Shown here piece by piece: positions 1 to 5,679 of a stretch of 5,679 nucleotides of DNA. The stretch lies in NCBI GenBank assembly GCA_900550505.1, contig URSI01000089.1, positions 1 to 5,679 on the forward strand. The letters run 5' to 3'. A program made the position numbers and the translations under genes. Position 1 is the first letter of the stretch. The number at the start of each line of letters is the position of its first letter. A model generated the notes under the pieces. That model saw only the letters and a list, made by a program, of their open reading frames with translations. It was not told the origin of the DNA and searched no databases. This DNA comes from an uncultured Eubacteriales bacterium. GTDB taxonomy: Bacteria; Bacillota; Clostridia; Oscillospirales; CAG-382.

Positions 1-663
1 ATATTTCAAAAAGTAGGAGCTACGACTCAATTTCTCGGCACGCTTGAAGTGGGGGATTTTTTGCCTGATTTTGCGGGACCATTCGGAAAGCCTTCAGAGC
101 TTGAAGGAGTTCGCAAAGCGGCGGTGATCGGCGGCGGCGTCGGTTGTGCAATCGCCCTTCCTATCGCACGGGCTCTTTCCGAGCAGGGCAGCATCGTCCA
201 CTCAATTGTCGGATTCAGGAACAAGGATCTTGTGATACTTGAAAAAGAATTTGAAGCCGTGAGCAACAAGCTGGTCATGATGACAGACGACGGATCGTAC
301 GGCAAAAAGGGACTTGTCACCAATGCACTTGAAGAGCTTATACAGGCAGGGGAGAATTATGATGTCGTATATGCGATAGGTCCCGTTATCATGATGAAAT
401 TCGTTTCTAAGCTTACCGAGAAATACAATGTAAGAACTGTGGTGAGCCTCAATCCCATAATGATCGACGGTACCGGTATGTGCGGCGGTTGCAGGGTTAC
501 GGTCGGCGGTGAGACAAAATTCGCGTGTGTTGACGGGCCTGAATTTGACGGTCACCTTGTGGATTTTGACAGACTTATGAAACGAAACGGTATGTATACA
601 GAGTTTGAACGTCATGCGCGGGAAGCAAGCTGCAATCTTTTCAAAGGAGCGGATGCAAAATGA
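1..663 (+). CDS. nfnA: NfnA: small subunit of NADH-dependent ferredoxin:NADP+ oxidoreductase (5' end missing)
   Basis: The reading frame is open from base 1, so this is the C-terminal 220 residues. The family is about 280 residues long, so roughly 60, from the FAD-binding part, lie outside the window. The GTG at 49 is internal: family-like sequence continues in frame upstream of it. A Rossmann nucleotide-binding loop (VIGGGVGCAIA) sits near partial residues 42-51. The C-terminal [2Fe-2S] site has the spacing D-x4-C-x2-C-x11-C (D156, C161, C164, C176 of the partial protein), followed by VDGPEFDG. An Asp replacing one Cys is characteristic of NfnA/SudB proteins, as opposed to the four-Cys PyrK subunit of dihydroorotate dehydrogenase. 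In the known enzyme this cytoplasmic subunit binds NAD(H) and FAD and pairs with NfnB for flavin-based electron bifurcation. Automatic annotation often calls it sulfide dehydrogenase or ferredoxin-NADP reductase subunit alpha. Its stop overlaps the nfnB start, so the two genes share an operon. The promoter is not in the window. Confidence 0.93.
   Translation: MFQKVGATTQFLGTLEVGDFLPDFAGPFGKPSELEGVRKAAVIGGGVGCAIALPIARALSEQGSIVHSIVGFRNKDLVILEKEFEAVSNKLVMMTDDGSYGKKGLVTNALEELIQAGENYDVVYAIGPVIMMKFVSKLTEKYNVRTVVSLNPIMIDGTGMCGGCRVTVGGETKFACVDGPEFDGHLVDFDRLMKRNGMYTEFERHAREASCNLFKGADAK
643..649 (+). promoter_or_regulatory. Ribosome binding site of nfnB inside the 3' end of nfnA
   Basis: AAAGGAG lies 10 bases before the ATG at 660, inside the last codons of nfnA. 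It supports 660 as the start rather than the in-frame ATG at 669. The start codon overlaps the nfnA stop (ATGA, 660-663), so translation of the two subunits is probably coupled, which would favour equal amounts. Confidence 0.75.
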
Positions 664-2054
664 AGAATATGTCAAATAAGAAAACGCCTATGCCTTCGCT
701 CGAACCGGAAGTTCGTTCCAAGTGCTTTGAAGAGGTAGCAATGGGTTATACAAGTGAACAGGCTGTTTCAGAGGCACAGCGCTGTCTGAACTGCCGCGAA
801 CCGCTTTGTGTTACCGGCTGTCCGGTAAACGTGCGGATACCAGAGTTTATCACCGAAATAGCGCGTGGAGACTTTGCCGCAGCGGCTCGCATTATCAAAA
901 GCACCAATCTTCTTCCTGCCGTATGCGGCCGCGTTTGCCCGCAGGAAAAGCAATGCGAAGGGAAGTGCATCCGTTCGAAAAAGGGCGAGAGCGTTGCCAT
1001 CGGCAGACTTGAGAGATTTGCTGCTGATTATATGCTTGAAAATATGACTGAGCCGGTGCAGAAGTCTCCTTCATGCGGAAAGCGTGCCGCCGTGGTGGGT
1101 TCAGGACCGGCCGGGCTTACTTTTGCCGGTGAAATGGCTCGCGCAGGTTTTCAGGTCACGGTATATGAGGCGCTTCACAAGTGCGGCGGTGTGCTTGTAT
1201 ACGGAATCCCCCAGTTCAGACTGCCCAAAGAGATCGTCTCTCGTGAGATCGACTCACTGAAAGAGCTCGGTGTTGAGTTTGTTACCAATTGCGTGATCGG
1301 CAAAACAATTACTGTGGATGAGCTTTTTGATGAGGGATATGACTGCATATACATAGGCAGCGGTGCCGGATTACCTTCGTTTATGGGGATACCCGGTGAA
1401 GAGCTTTGCGGTGTGTATTCCGCAAACGAGTACCTGACTCGCATAAATCTGATGAAAGCTTATGAGAGTGACAGCCGCACGCCGGTGTTTCATGCAAAAC
1501 ATGTTTGTGTAGTAGGCGGCGGCAATGTGGCGATGGATGCAGCGCGTTGTGCTGTCAGAATGGGCGCCGAAAGTGTGAACATAGTTTACAGAAGAACAGA
1601 ATCAGAGCTGCCGGCAAGGCTCGAAGAGATAGAACATGCCAAGGAAGAAGGGGTCCAGTTTAAGCTGCTCACCTCACCCGTCGAAATACTTGGCGACGAA
1701 AATGACCGTGTGACGGCGATCCGCTGTCAGGAAATGATGCTCGGCGAGCCGGGCACCGACGGGAGAGCGCGTCCTGTACCGGTAGAAGGCAGTTATTTTG
1801 AGCTTGCGTGTGACTGCGTGATAATGGCAATCGGAAATTCTCCGAACCCGCTTCTTGTACGCTCTACAAAGGGACTTGAGGCCGATAAACGAGGCAGACT
1901 TGTGATGCGCGAGGGCAGCACCATGACCTCGCGGGAGAACGTGTTTGCCGGAGGTGACGCCGTCACGGGTGCCGCTACGGTCATACTCGCTATGGGTGCC
2001 GGTAAAGCCGCTGCCGCGGAGGCACTAAAAAAACTTGCCGACAACGATAATTGA
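660..2054 (+). CDS. nfnB: NfnB: large subunit of NADH-dependent ferredoxin:NADP+ oxidoreductase (GltD/DPD-like flavoprotein)
   Basis: Complete, 464 residues, the usual length. The N-terminal di-cluster ferredoxin domain (about 20-125) has C42, C45, C50, C54 and C89, C93, C99, C103, as in glutamate synthase small subunit and dihydropyrimidine dehydrogenase (DPD). E118 in IGRLERFA aligns with the unusual Gln cluster ligand of DPD, and a Glu ligand here is expected for Nfn. The FAD loop is GSGPAG (147-152), followed by the family motif GGVLVYGIPQFRLPKE (176-191). The NADP(H) loop is VVGGGNVAMD (284-293), with R311-R312 placed to read the 2'-phosphate. The closing FAD motif is FAGGDAVTGAATV (429-441). 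With NfnA it reversibly couples NADH and reduced ferredoxin oxidation to NADP+ reduction in the cytoplasm. No glutamate synthase large subunit is adjacent, and the preceding gene is nfnA, so the common label 'NADPH-dependent glutamate synthase' would mislead. A strong hairpin follows the stop. Confidence 0.94.
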   Translation: MKNMSNKKTPMPSLEPEVRSKCFEEVAMGYTSEQAVSEAQRCLNCREPLCVTGCPVNVRIPEFITEIARGDFAAAARIIKSTNLLPAVCGRVCPQEKQCEGKCIRSKKGESVAIGRLERFAADYMLENMTEPVQKSPSCGKRAAVVGSGPAGLTFAGEMARAGFQVTVYEALHKCGGVLVYGIPQFRLPKEIVSREIDSLKELGVEFVTNCVIGKTITVDELFDEGYDCIYIGSGAGLPSFMGIPGEELCGVYSANEYLTRINLMKAYESDSRTPVFHAKHVCVVGGGNVAMDAARCAVRMGAESVNIVYRRTESELPARLEEIEHAKEEGVQFKLLTSPVEILGDENDRVTAIRCQEMMLGEPGTDGRARPVPVEGSYFELACDCVIMAIGNSPNPLLVRSTKGLEADKRGRLVMREGSTMTSRENVFAGGDAVTGAATVILAMGAGKAAAAEALKKLADNDN

Positions 2055-2080
2055 GTTGCGTGCAAAGTAGTCTGTTTATT

Positions 2081-2126
2081 AAAGAAACTCCCGACGTCGG
2101 TGTTACGACGCCGGGAGTTGTTCTTT
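2081..2126. terminator. Bidirectional intrinsic terminator between convergent nfnB and GGDEF gene
   Basis: Arms 2086-2099 and 2106-2119 form a 14-position GC-rich stem around a 6-base loop (2100-2105). The single irregular pair, 2094/2111, is A.C in the rightward transcript but a permitted G.U in the leftward one. Flanking AAAGAA (2081-2086) and TTCTTT (2121-2126) supply T-rich tails in both directions. It starts 27 bases after the nfnB stop and ends 30 bases from the GGDEF stop, as expected for a shared terminator. The rest of the 101-base spacer holds only a weak 6-bp stem-loop at 2130-2147. Confidence 0.85.
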
Positions 2127-2155
2127 GCTGTTTGAAGGGTATCAAACGTTGCGGT

Positions 2156-3307
2156 TCAGCTGTTGGCGAACTCTTTCCCCTTCCTTTTTCTTTTATTATC
2201 GTACATTTGTATATCTGCCGTACGATAAGCATCCGCAACCGAATCACCTGTTTTTATAATCACATATCCTTTGCTTATCGAGACCGGAAAAGAGAAAAGT
2301 GCTTGCGCTGCTTGCATTTGTATGTCAATATGACGTGAAAACTTCTCGAGCTCTTCCGCAGCGTCCCGATGACCTATTATAACAAATTCGTCGCCGCTTA
2401 ATCTGGCAGCAAAATCCTGTCTGTCGGCGGCTGAGAGTATGACTTGTGCAATCGTTCGGATCAGCCTGTCACCCTCGGGATGTCCGTAGCTGTCGTTTAT
2501 GCGTTTCAGACCATCCGCATCGATCATCATGAAAAAATGAATCTTTCCTTTATGCCTGAAACTTTTTTTAGTGACATACTTCAAATATCCGTTTCTGTTA
2601 AATAGCGGCGTCAACGTGTCATGCATCAGTTGTTGATTTTTTGTCTCCAAATGATAGGCGAGCAACAGCAATACGGCAGCGCCCTTGCATAACGGCACCT
2701 GAAGAAAAAAACTTTGCGATATTGAAGCACACATATATACTAATGGATACATAACATATCTTCTGCGCAATGATGTGGCACTCCGGCAGTCGATTTGACG
2801 GGCAGTTTTGAGGGAAGCAACCGCAGGATATAAAATACAAATAAGAACAAACAGAAGTACCGTATGATCTATCGCCTTATGTATGTTAAACAACGGAATG
2901 ATGTCGTTTGTATAATCCAGAGCCAAATATATCGTCAAACATAAAACAATAAATAAAAACATGGGGAAAAGAATCGAAAATGTGCGCCTTTGAAACCTGC
3001 ACATACTTGGAACTGTGGTCGAGAGTTGCTGCCACAAAAAAACGAAGGCAACCTGAGCGAGACGTTCGAATCCAAAGGCAAATACGTTCTGTACATCCGT
3101 AAAACCGATTATCTCAAAGCTTTTATCCGTAAAATAAATGCGGACTGTGCCGTAAATCAATGCAATAAATGTCACCGCGCACAAAAGGCGAAATATGCGT
3201 ATTTCTTTATGTTTTCTTCCGAAATGAAATTGAAATGAGTCAAAAAAAACAAGCAGGAGCGGCAGTGAACAAAAGAGATCGAATATAAAATACAATATCT
3301 TCTGCAC
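2156..3307 (-). CDS. Membrane-anchored GGDEF protein, likely diguanylate cyclase
   Basis: 383 residues from the GTG at 3307. The N-terminal ~220 residues contain six or seven hydrophobic segments (roughly 3-22, 39-55, 74-93, 110-130, 149-165, 182-200, 205-219) with no domain I can name, presumably a membrane sensor. The C-terminal ~155 residues form a cytoplasmic GGDEF domain: DTLTPLFNR (230-238), first metal Asp D263 in MIDADGLKRIND, GH at 275-276, GD at 279-280, and SGDEF at 304-308 in place of GGDEF. Metal and base-contact residues are kept, so synthesis of c-di-GMP from two GTP is plausible. The inhibitory RxxD site reads DRQD (295-298), so product inhibition through it is probably lost. 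The frame runs open to a TTG at 3382, but that has no ribosome site and lies upstream of the predicted promoter; GTG 3307 has AGCAGG seven bases upstream. The membrane half is AT-rich, partly from hydrophobic codons. Monocistronic by its own promoter. Confidence 0.87.
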   Translation of the reverse strand: MQKILYFIFDLFCSLPLLLVFFDSFQFHFGRKHKEIRIFRLLCAVTFIALIYGTVRIYFTDKSFEIIGFTDVQNVFAFGFERLAQVAFVFLWQQLSTTVPSMCRFQRRTFSILFPMFLFIVLCLTIYLALDYTNDIIPLFNIHKAIDHTVLLFVLICILYPAVASLKTARQIDCRSATSLRRRYVMYPLVYMCASISQSFFLQVPLCKGAAVLLLLAYHLETKNQQLMHDTLTPLFNRNGYLKYVTKKSFRHKGKIHFFMMIDADGLKRINDSYGHPEGDRLIRTIAQVILSAADRQDFAARLSGDEFVIIGHRDAAEELEKFSRHIDIQMQAAQALFSFPVSISKGYVIIKTGDSVADAYRTADIQMYDNKRKRKGKEFANS

Positions 3308-3314
3308 TTTCGCA

Positions 3315-3320
3315 CCTGCT
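3315..3320 (-). promoter_or_regulatory. Ribosome binding site deciding the GGDEF gene start
   Basis: On the minus strand AGCAGG lies seven bases before the GTG at 3307. The alternative TTG at 3382 is preceded only by A/T-rich sequence without a Shine-Dalgarno match. The site is imperfect, so the start is likely but not certain. Confidence 0.55.
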
Positions 3321-3347
3321 TTCTGAAGGATTTTGTCTGCTACCGAT

Positions 3348-3376
3348 ATGATAACACAACGTAAAGCTTCATTCAA
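3348..3376 (-). promoter_or_regulatory. Predicted sigma-A promoter of the GGDEF gene
   Basis: Minus strand: -35 TTGAAT (3371-3376, 4 of 6 consensus bases) and -10 TATCAT (3348-3353, 5 of 6), separated by exactly 17 bases. Transcription would start near 3340, giving a leader of about 33 bases before GTG 3307. The DNA just upstream of the -35 (3377-3421) is extremely AT-rich and could act as an UP element. Confidence 0.6.
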
Positions 3377-3380
3377 GCAC

Positions 3381-3412
3381 AAATTTAATATTTTTGCTTT
3401 AATGTTAAATTT
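3381..3412. repeat. AT-only inverted repeat upstream of the GGDEF promoter
   Basis: AAATTTAA (3381-3388) and TTAAATTT (3405-3412) are a perfect 8-bp inverted repeat with 16 bases between the arms, directly upstream of the -35 box. With no GC pairs it is not a credible terminator for the lyase gene. It could be a regulator site, or chance in AT-rich DNA. The 114-base spacer 3308-3421 otherwise holds only the promoter and ribosome site. Confidence 0.35.
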
Positions 3413-3421
3413 TATTTATTT

Positions 3422-4636
3422 TTATGCAAGTATTTTTCCGATTGCAGTACAGATAGCGAGTTTTGCGCTTTCGTATGTCAGTCCGCCCTGCATGAATACG
3501 GTATAAGGCTCACGCATCGGGGCGTCTGCTGAAAGCTCAATTGACGAACCCTGAGTAAAGGCGCCGGCTGCCATGATGACGTCACAGCCGTATCCGGGCA
3601 TTGCCCATGGTATCGGTGTGACAAATGAATCAACGGGAGAAGCGGACTGTATTCCTTCACAGAAGCGGCACAGCTTCTCAGGAGATCGTAAAGTCAAAGT
3701 CTGTATGATATCAAAACGTTCCTCTTCAGGGGTCGGTGAGGTTTCAAATCCAAGTTCCGTAAGCATTTTAGAGGCTAAAACCGCACTTTTCAGCGCTTGC
3801 GCGACTGTATGAGGTGCAAAGAAAAGTCCCTTTATCATTGATTTTGTCTGACCCAGGGAAGCGCCGCATTCAAGTCCGATACCGGGAGTCGTGAGACGTG
3901 AAGCCACTTTTAGGACGGCTTTCTCAGTACCTACCGCATATCCGCCTGTTTCCGCGATCCCACCTCCGGGATTTTTGATAAGTGAGCCAACACACAGGTC
4001 CGCTCCGTAATATGTCGGCTCATGTTCTTCGCAGAATTCGCCGTAACAATTGTCGACCATCACGAAAGCATCGGAAACCGAATGAACAGCTTCACATATT
4101 TTTCCAATTTCTTTCGCCGACAGAGTGCGTCTGTTCATATATCCTCGCGAGCGTTGGATAAATACTACCTTTACAGACGGATCAAAACGCAGCTTTGCGG
4201 TGATTTCGTCGACGTCGCAGAAACCGGTAGCCTGCTCGTAACGGACGCCGTATTCCGCAAGCGAGCCGTCACACGGTGTTATGCCAATTACGCCATGCAG
4301 GGTATCGTACGGACTGCCGGTGACGGAATAGAGTGTGTCGCCGGGACGCAAAAGCCCGAAAAGTCCTATTGTCAGCGCGTGTGTCCCGGACACTATATTG
4401 TGACGCGCAAAGCCTGCCGGTGCTTCAAATACATCCGCAAACAGCTTATCGCAAACATCCCGCCCTCCGTCGTCGTATCCGTATCCGCTTGAGGCTGCAA
4501 AATGTGAGTCGGAAACTTTGTGTGTGCGAAATGCATTCAGTACCCTTGCGGTATTTGTGAGGCAAACGCTGTCAATCCTTGAAAACTGTTCGCAAAGCTC
4601 CGCCTCACACTTGTTACAAAGTGCTGTAATATCCAT
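3422..4636 (-). CDS. PLP-dependent methionine gamma-lyase family protein ('aluminum resistance protein' family)
   Basis: 404 residues, normal for this fold-type I PLP family (related to Bacillus subtilis YnbB). Family motifs in order: HFAASSGYGYDDGGRD (45-60), the phosphate-loop region SGTHAL (83-88), LRPGDTLYSVTGSPYDTL (96-113), D195 in VMVDNCYGEF to hold the PLP ring nitrogen, and SLIKNPGGG with K221 as the likely Schiff-base lysine. Probably a cytoplasmic C-S lyase or related amino acid enzyme, but the substrate is not established for the family and the aluminium name is historical. The ATG at 4636 is one base after the peptidase stop, with only a weak GGTGA (4648-4652) 11 bases upstream, so translation is probably coupled. 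The frame stays open upstream to 4825, but those 63 codons overlap the peptidase and do not resemble the family. It has 16 cysteines, including C7, C10, C15 and C25, unusually many for a cytoplasmic enzyme. Confidence 0.9.
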   Translation of the reverse strand: MDITALCNKCEAELCEQFSRIDSVCLTNTARVLNAFRTHKVSDSHFAASSGYGYDDGGRDVCDKLFADVFEAPAGFARHNIVSGTHALTIGLFGLLRPGDTLYSVTGSPYDTLHGVIGITPCDGSLAEYGVRYEQATGFCDVDEITAKLRFDPSVKVVFIQRSRGYMNRRTLSAKEIGKICEAVHSVSDAFVMVDNCYGEFCEEHEPTYYGADLCVGSLIKNPGGGIAETGGYAVGTEKAVLKVASRLTTPGIGLECGASLGQTKSMIKGLFFAPHTVAQALKSAVLASKMLTELGFETSPTPEEERFDIIQTLTLRSPEKLCRFCEGIQSASPVDSFVTPIPWAMPGYGCDVIMAAGAFTQGSSIELSADAPMREPYTVFMQGGLTYESAKLAICTAIGKILA

Positions 4637-4637
4637 G

Positions 4638-5636
4638 TTATCGCTTTTCACCGCTTTCAATGAATGAGGCGAGAAGTGAAGCGGCAGCTTTGCAGTCGGC
4701 AAGGTCGACAGTCTCGACGCCCGTGTGGACGTACCGAGTCGGTATCGAAATACATCCTGCATATGCTCCTGCTCCGGTCGTTTGCATGGATGATGCATCG
4801 GTACCGCCGAATTCGAGTATTTCAAGTTGGTATTTTATTTTGTTTTTCTCCGCAAGCGCTGCAAGGGTATCAACTATCAACTGTGAGCACACGGCTGAGT
4901 TGTCTTTGATTTTTATAGCAGCACCGTTGCCCAGGCTCACCTCCATGGGGGATGCTCCAACCGTATCGCCGGTAGAAGTTACGTCTATCGCTATGCCAAA
5001 TGTGGGTGCGATAGTGAAATCAGCCGAGCGGTAACCACGGCAACCGACCTCCTCCTGAACGGTAAAGACGTAATAGGTATCGTATGCCGGCGTACCTACA
5101 AGGGAGGCTGCCTTGACGGCTACTGCGCATCCGAGCCTGTCATCGAATGCCTTGGCCGCAAACCTGTTATTCATAAGACGGACAAACGAGCATTCGAGCG
5201 CGCAAACATCGCCTATCTTGACCTTTTTTTCCGCATCCTTTCTGGAACGTGCGCCGATATCGATCACAAGCTTCTTTATCGTAACATCTCCGGCTTTGGT
5301 GCTCTGGTCCGGCACAAGTACGCCTCTGAGTCCGTTCTCAAAAACCACCTTCGTATACATATCCGCTGTAGCGGGAATCCCGCCGAGATTATGGACTCTT
5401 ACGTATCCTTTTTCATCAATGCCCGTGACGATAAAGCCGATCTCGTCCATATGCGCAGCGACCATGACACGTTTTGTGCTGTCGAGTCCCTTTTTAAAGG
5501 CTATAAGATTGCCCAACGCGTCCTTAGTAACAGTGTCGACATAAGGAGCGATATCCTTTTCAATGATTTCGGCGAGATGCCATTCACGTCCGGTAACGGA
5601 AAATGCCGCGGTATATTTTTTCATCAGTTTCAGCAT
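4638..5636 (-). CDS. M42 family metallo-aminopeptidase (TET/FrvX/glutamyl aminopeptidase type)
   Basis: 332 residues, typical of M42. The dinuclear metal site is complete: H62 in AAHMDEIG (with D64), bridging D165 in FDDRLG, catalytic E195 and metal-binding E196 in VQEEVGCRG, D218 in IDVTSTGD, and H304 in RYVHTGVE. The SVTGRE motif near the N-terminus (13-18) is common in the family. A small inserted domain at about 70-150 corresponds to the PDZ-like dimerisation domain of TET particles. It would be a cytoplasmic peptidase trimming N-terminal residues from peptides as a large oligomer; residue preference cannot be read from the sequence. The ATG at 5636 has AGAGG (5645-5649) eight bases upstream. 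It lies four bases after the stop of an apparent upstream gene and one base before the lyase start, so it is mid-operon. Some relatives are endoglucanase-like or deblocking aminopeptidases. Confidence 0.93.
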   Translation of the reverse strand: MLKLMKKYTAAFSVTGREWHLAEIIEKDIAPYVDTVTKDALGNLIAFKKGLDSTKRVMVAAHMDEIGFIVTGIDEKGYVRVHNLGGIPATADMYTKVVFENGLRGVLVPDQSTKAGDVTIKKLVIDIGARSRKDAEKKVKIGDVCALECSFVRLMNNRFAAKAFDDRLGCAVAVKAASLVGTPAYDTYYVFTVQEEVGCRGYRSADFTIAPTFGIAIDVTSTGDTVGASPMEVSLGNGAAIKIKDNSAVCSQLIVDTLAALAEKNKIKYQLEILEFGGTDASSMQTTGAGAYAGCISIPTRYVHTGVETVDLADCKAAASLLASFIESGEKR

Positions 5637-5640
5637 GACG

Positions 5641-5679
5641 TTAACCTCTCATCTTTCTTATTGTTTCTTCCTGCGCTAT
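5641..5679 (-). CDS. C-terminal end of an upstream gene in the peptidase operon (partial)
   Basis: On the minus strand one frame is open from the window edge for 12 codons (IAQEETIRKMRG) and ends in TAA at 5641-5643, four bases before the peptidase ATG. The charged, helix-like tail and the tight spacing suggest the end of a real gene in the same operon. In clostridia M42 genes often occur in tandem, so a second peptidase is possible, but 12 residues cannot show it. Its stop region overlaps the spacer after the peptidase ribosome site. Confidence 0.45.
   Translation of the reverse strand: MAQEETIRKMRG

Noticed and set aside
49..51. GTG as the start of nfnA
   Set aside because: Family-like sequence continues in frame to base 1, and starting at 49 would leave a protein too short for the FAD-binding domain.
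202..675. Minus-strand open frame of 157 codons
   Set aside because: It is antisense to nfnA, whose cluster and Rossmann motifs are unmistakable; no independent support.
2130..2147. Small stem-loop GTTTGA/TCAAAC
   Set aside because: Six-bp AT-rich stem with no T-run next to it; the neighbouring strong hairpin already explains termination.
2051..2338. Plus-strand open frame of 95 codons after nfnB
   Set aside because: It runs through the terminator hairpin and the conserved 3' end of the GGDEF gene on the other strand; no ribosome site or family resemblance.
4022..4492. Plus-strand open frame of 156 codons
   Set aside because: It is antisense to the conserved core of the lyase, with no recognisable motif or ribosome site; a shadow of the codon pattern.
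4637..4825. 63-codon N-terminal extension of the lyase reading frame
   Set aside because: It lies entirely within the 3' end of the well-supported peptidase gene, does not resemble the enzyme family, and the ATG at 4636 directly after the peptidase stop gives the normal length.
5113..5544. Plus-strand open frame of 143 codons
   Set aside because: It is antisense to the metal-binding core of the M42 peptidase and shows no protein-like motif.

Overview
The window looks like ordinary chromosome of an anaerobic Firmicute, most likely a gut-type clostridium (Oscillospiraceae/Ruminococcaceae-like). This is inferred from gene content: an electron-bifurcating Nfn transhydrogenase, an M42 aminopeptidase, and a 'methionine gamma-lyase family/aluminum resistance' PLP enzyme. 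Short ATGA-type overlaps, purine-rich ribosome sites and roughly 50-55% GC in the enzyme genes fit too. No sequence search was possible, so the taxon is a guess.

Layout. Bases 1-2054 (+) hold the last 220 codons of nfnA and all of nfnB, overlapping by four bases. They encode the two subunits of NADH-dependent reduced ferredoxin:NADP+ oxidoreductase. Bases 2055-2155 lie between convergent genes and carry one strong hairpin that can end transcription from both sides. Bases 2156-3307 (-) encode a membrane-anchored GGDEF protein (a likely diguanylate cyclase) with its own promoter at 3348-3376, inside a very AT-rich spacer. Bases 3422-5636 (-) hold two coupled genes: an M42 metallo-aminopeptidase, and one base downstream of its stop a PLP-dependent lyase. 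The last 39 bases appear to be the 3' end of another gene in that operon.

How the genes work together. NfnAB balances NADH, NADPH and ferredoxin pools in fermentative metabolism. The peptidase/lyase pair would plausibly release amino acids from peptides and break down an amino acid-like substrate, but the lyase substrate is unknown. The GGDEF gene faces nfnAB tail to tail and lies downstream of the peptidase/lyase pair. It appears to be a separate transcription unit, although no terminator separates it from the lyase, so readthrough is possible.

I see no CRISPR array, tRNA, rRNA, insertion sequence, phage gene or clear new multi-gene system. The points most worth checking are the GGDEF protein (unassigned sensor, SGDEF motif, lost inhibitory site, start position), the cysteine-rich lyase coupled to the peptidase, and the asymmetric bidirectional terminator.
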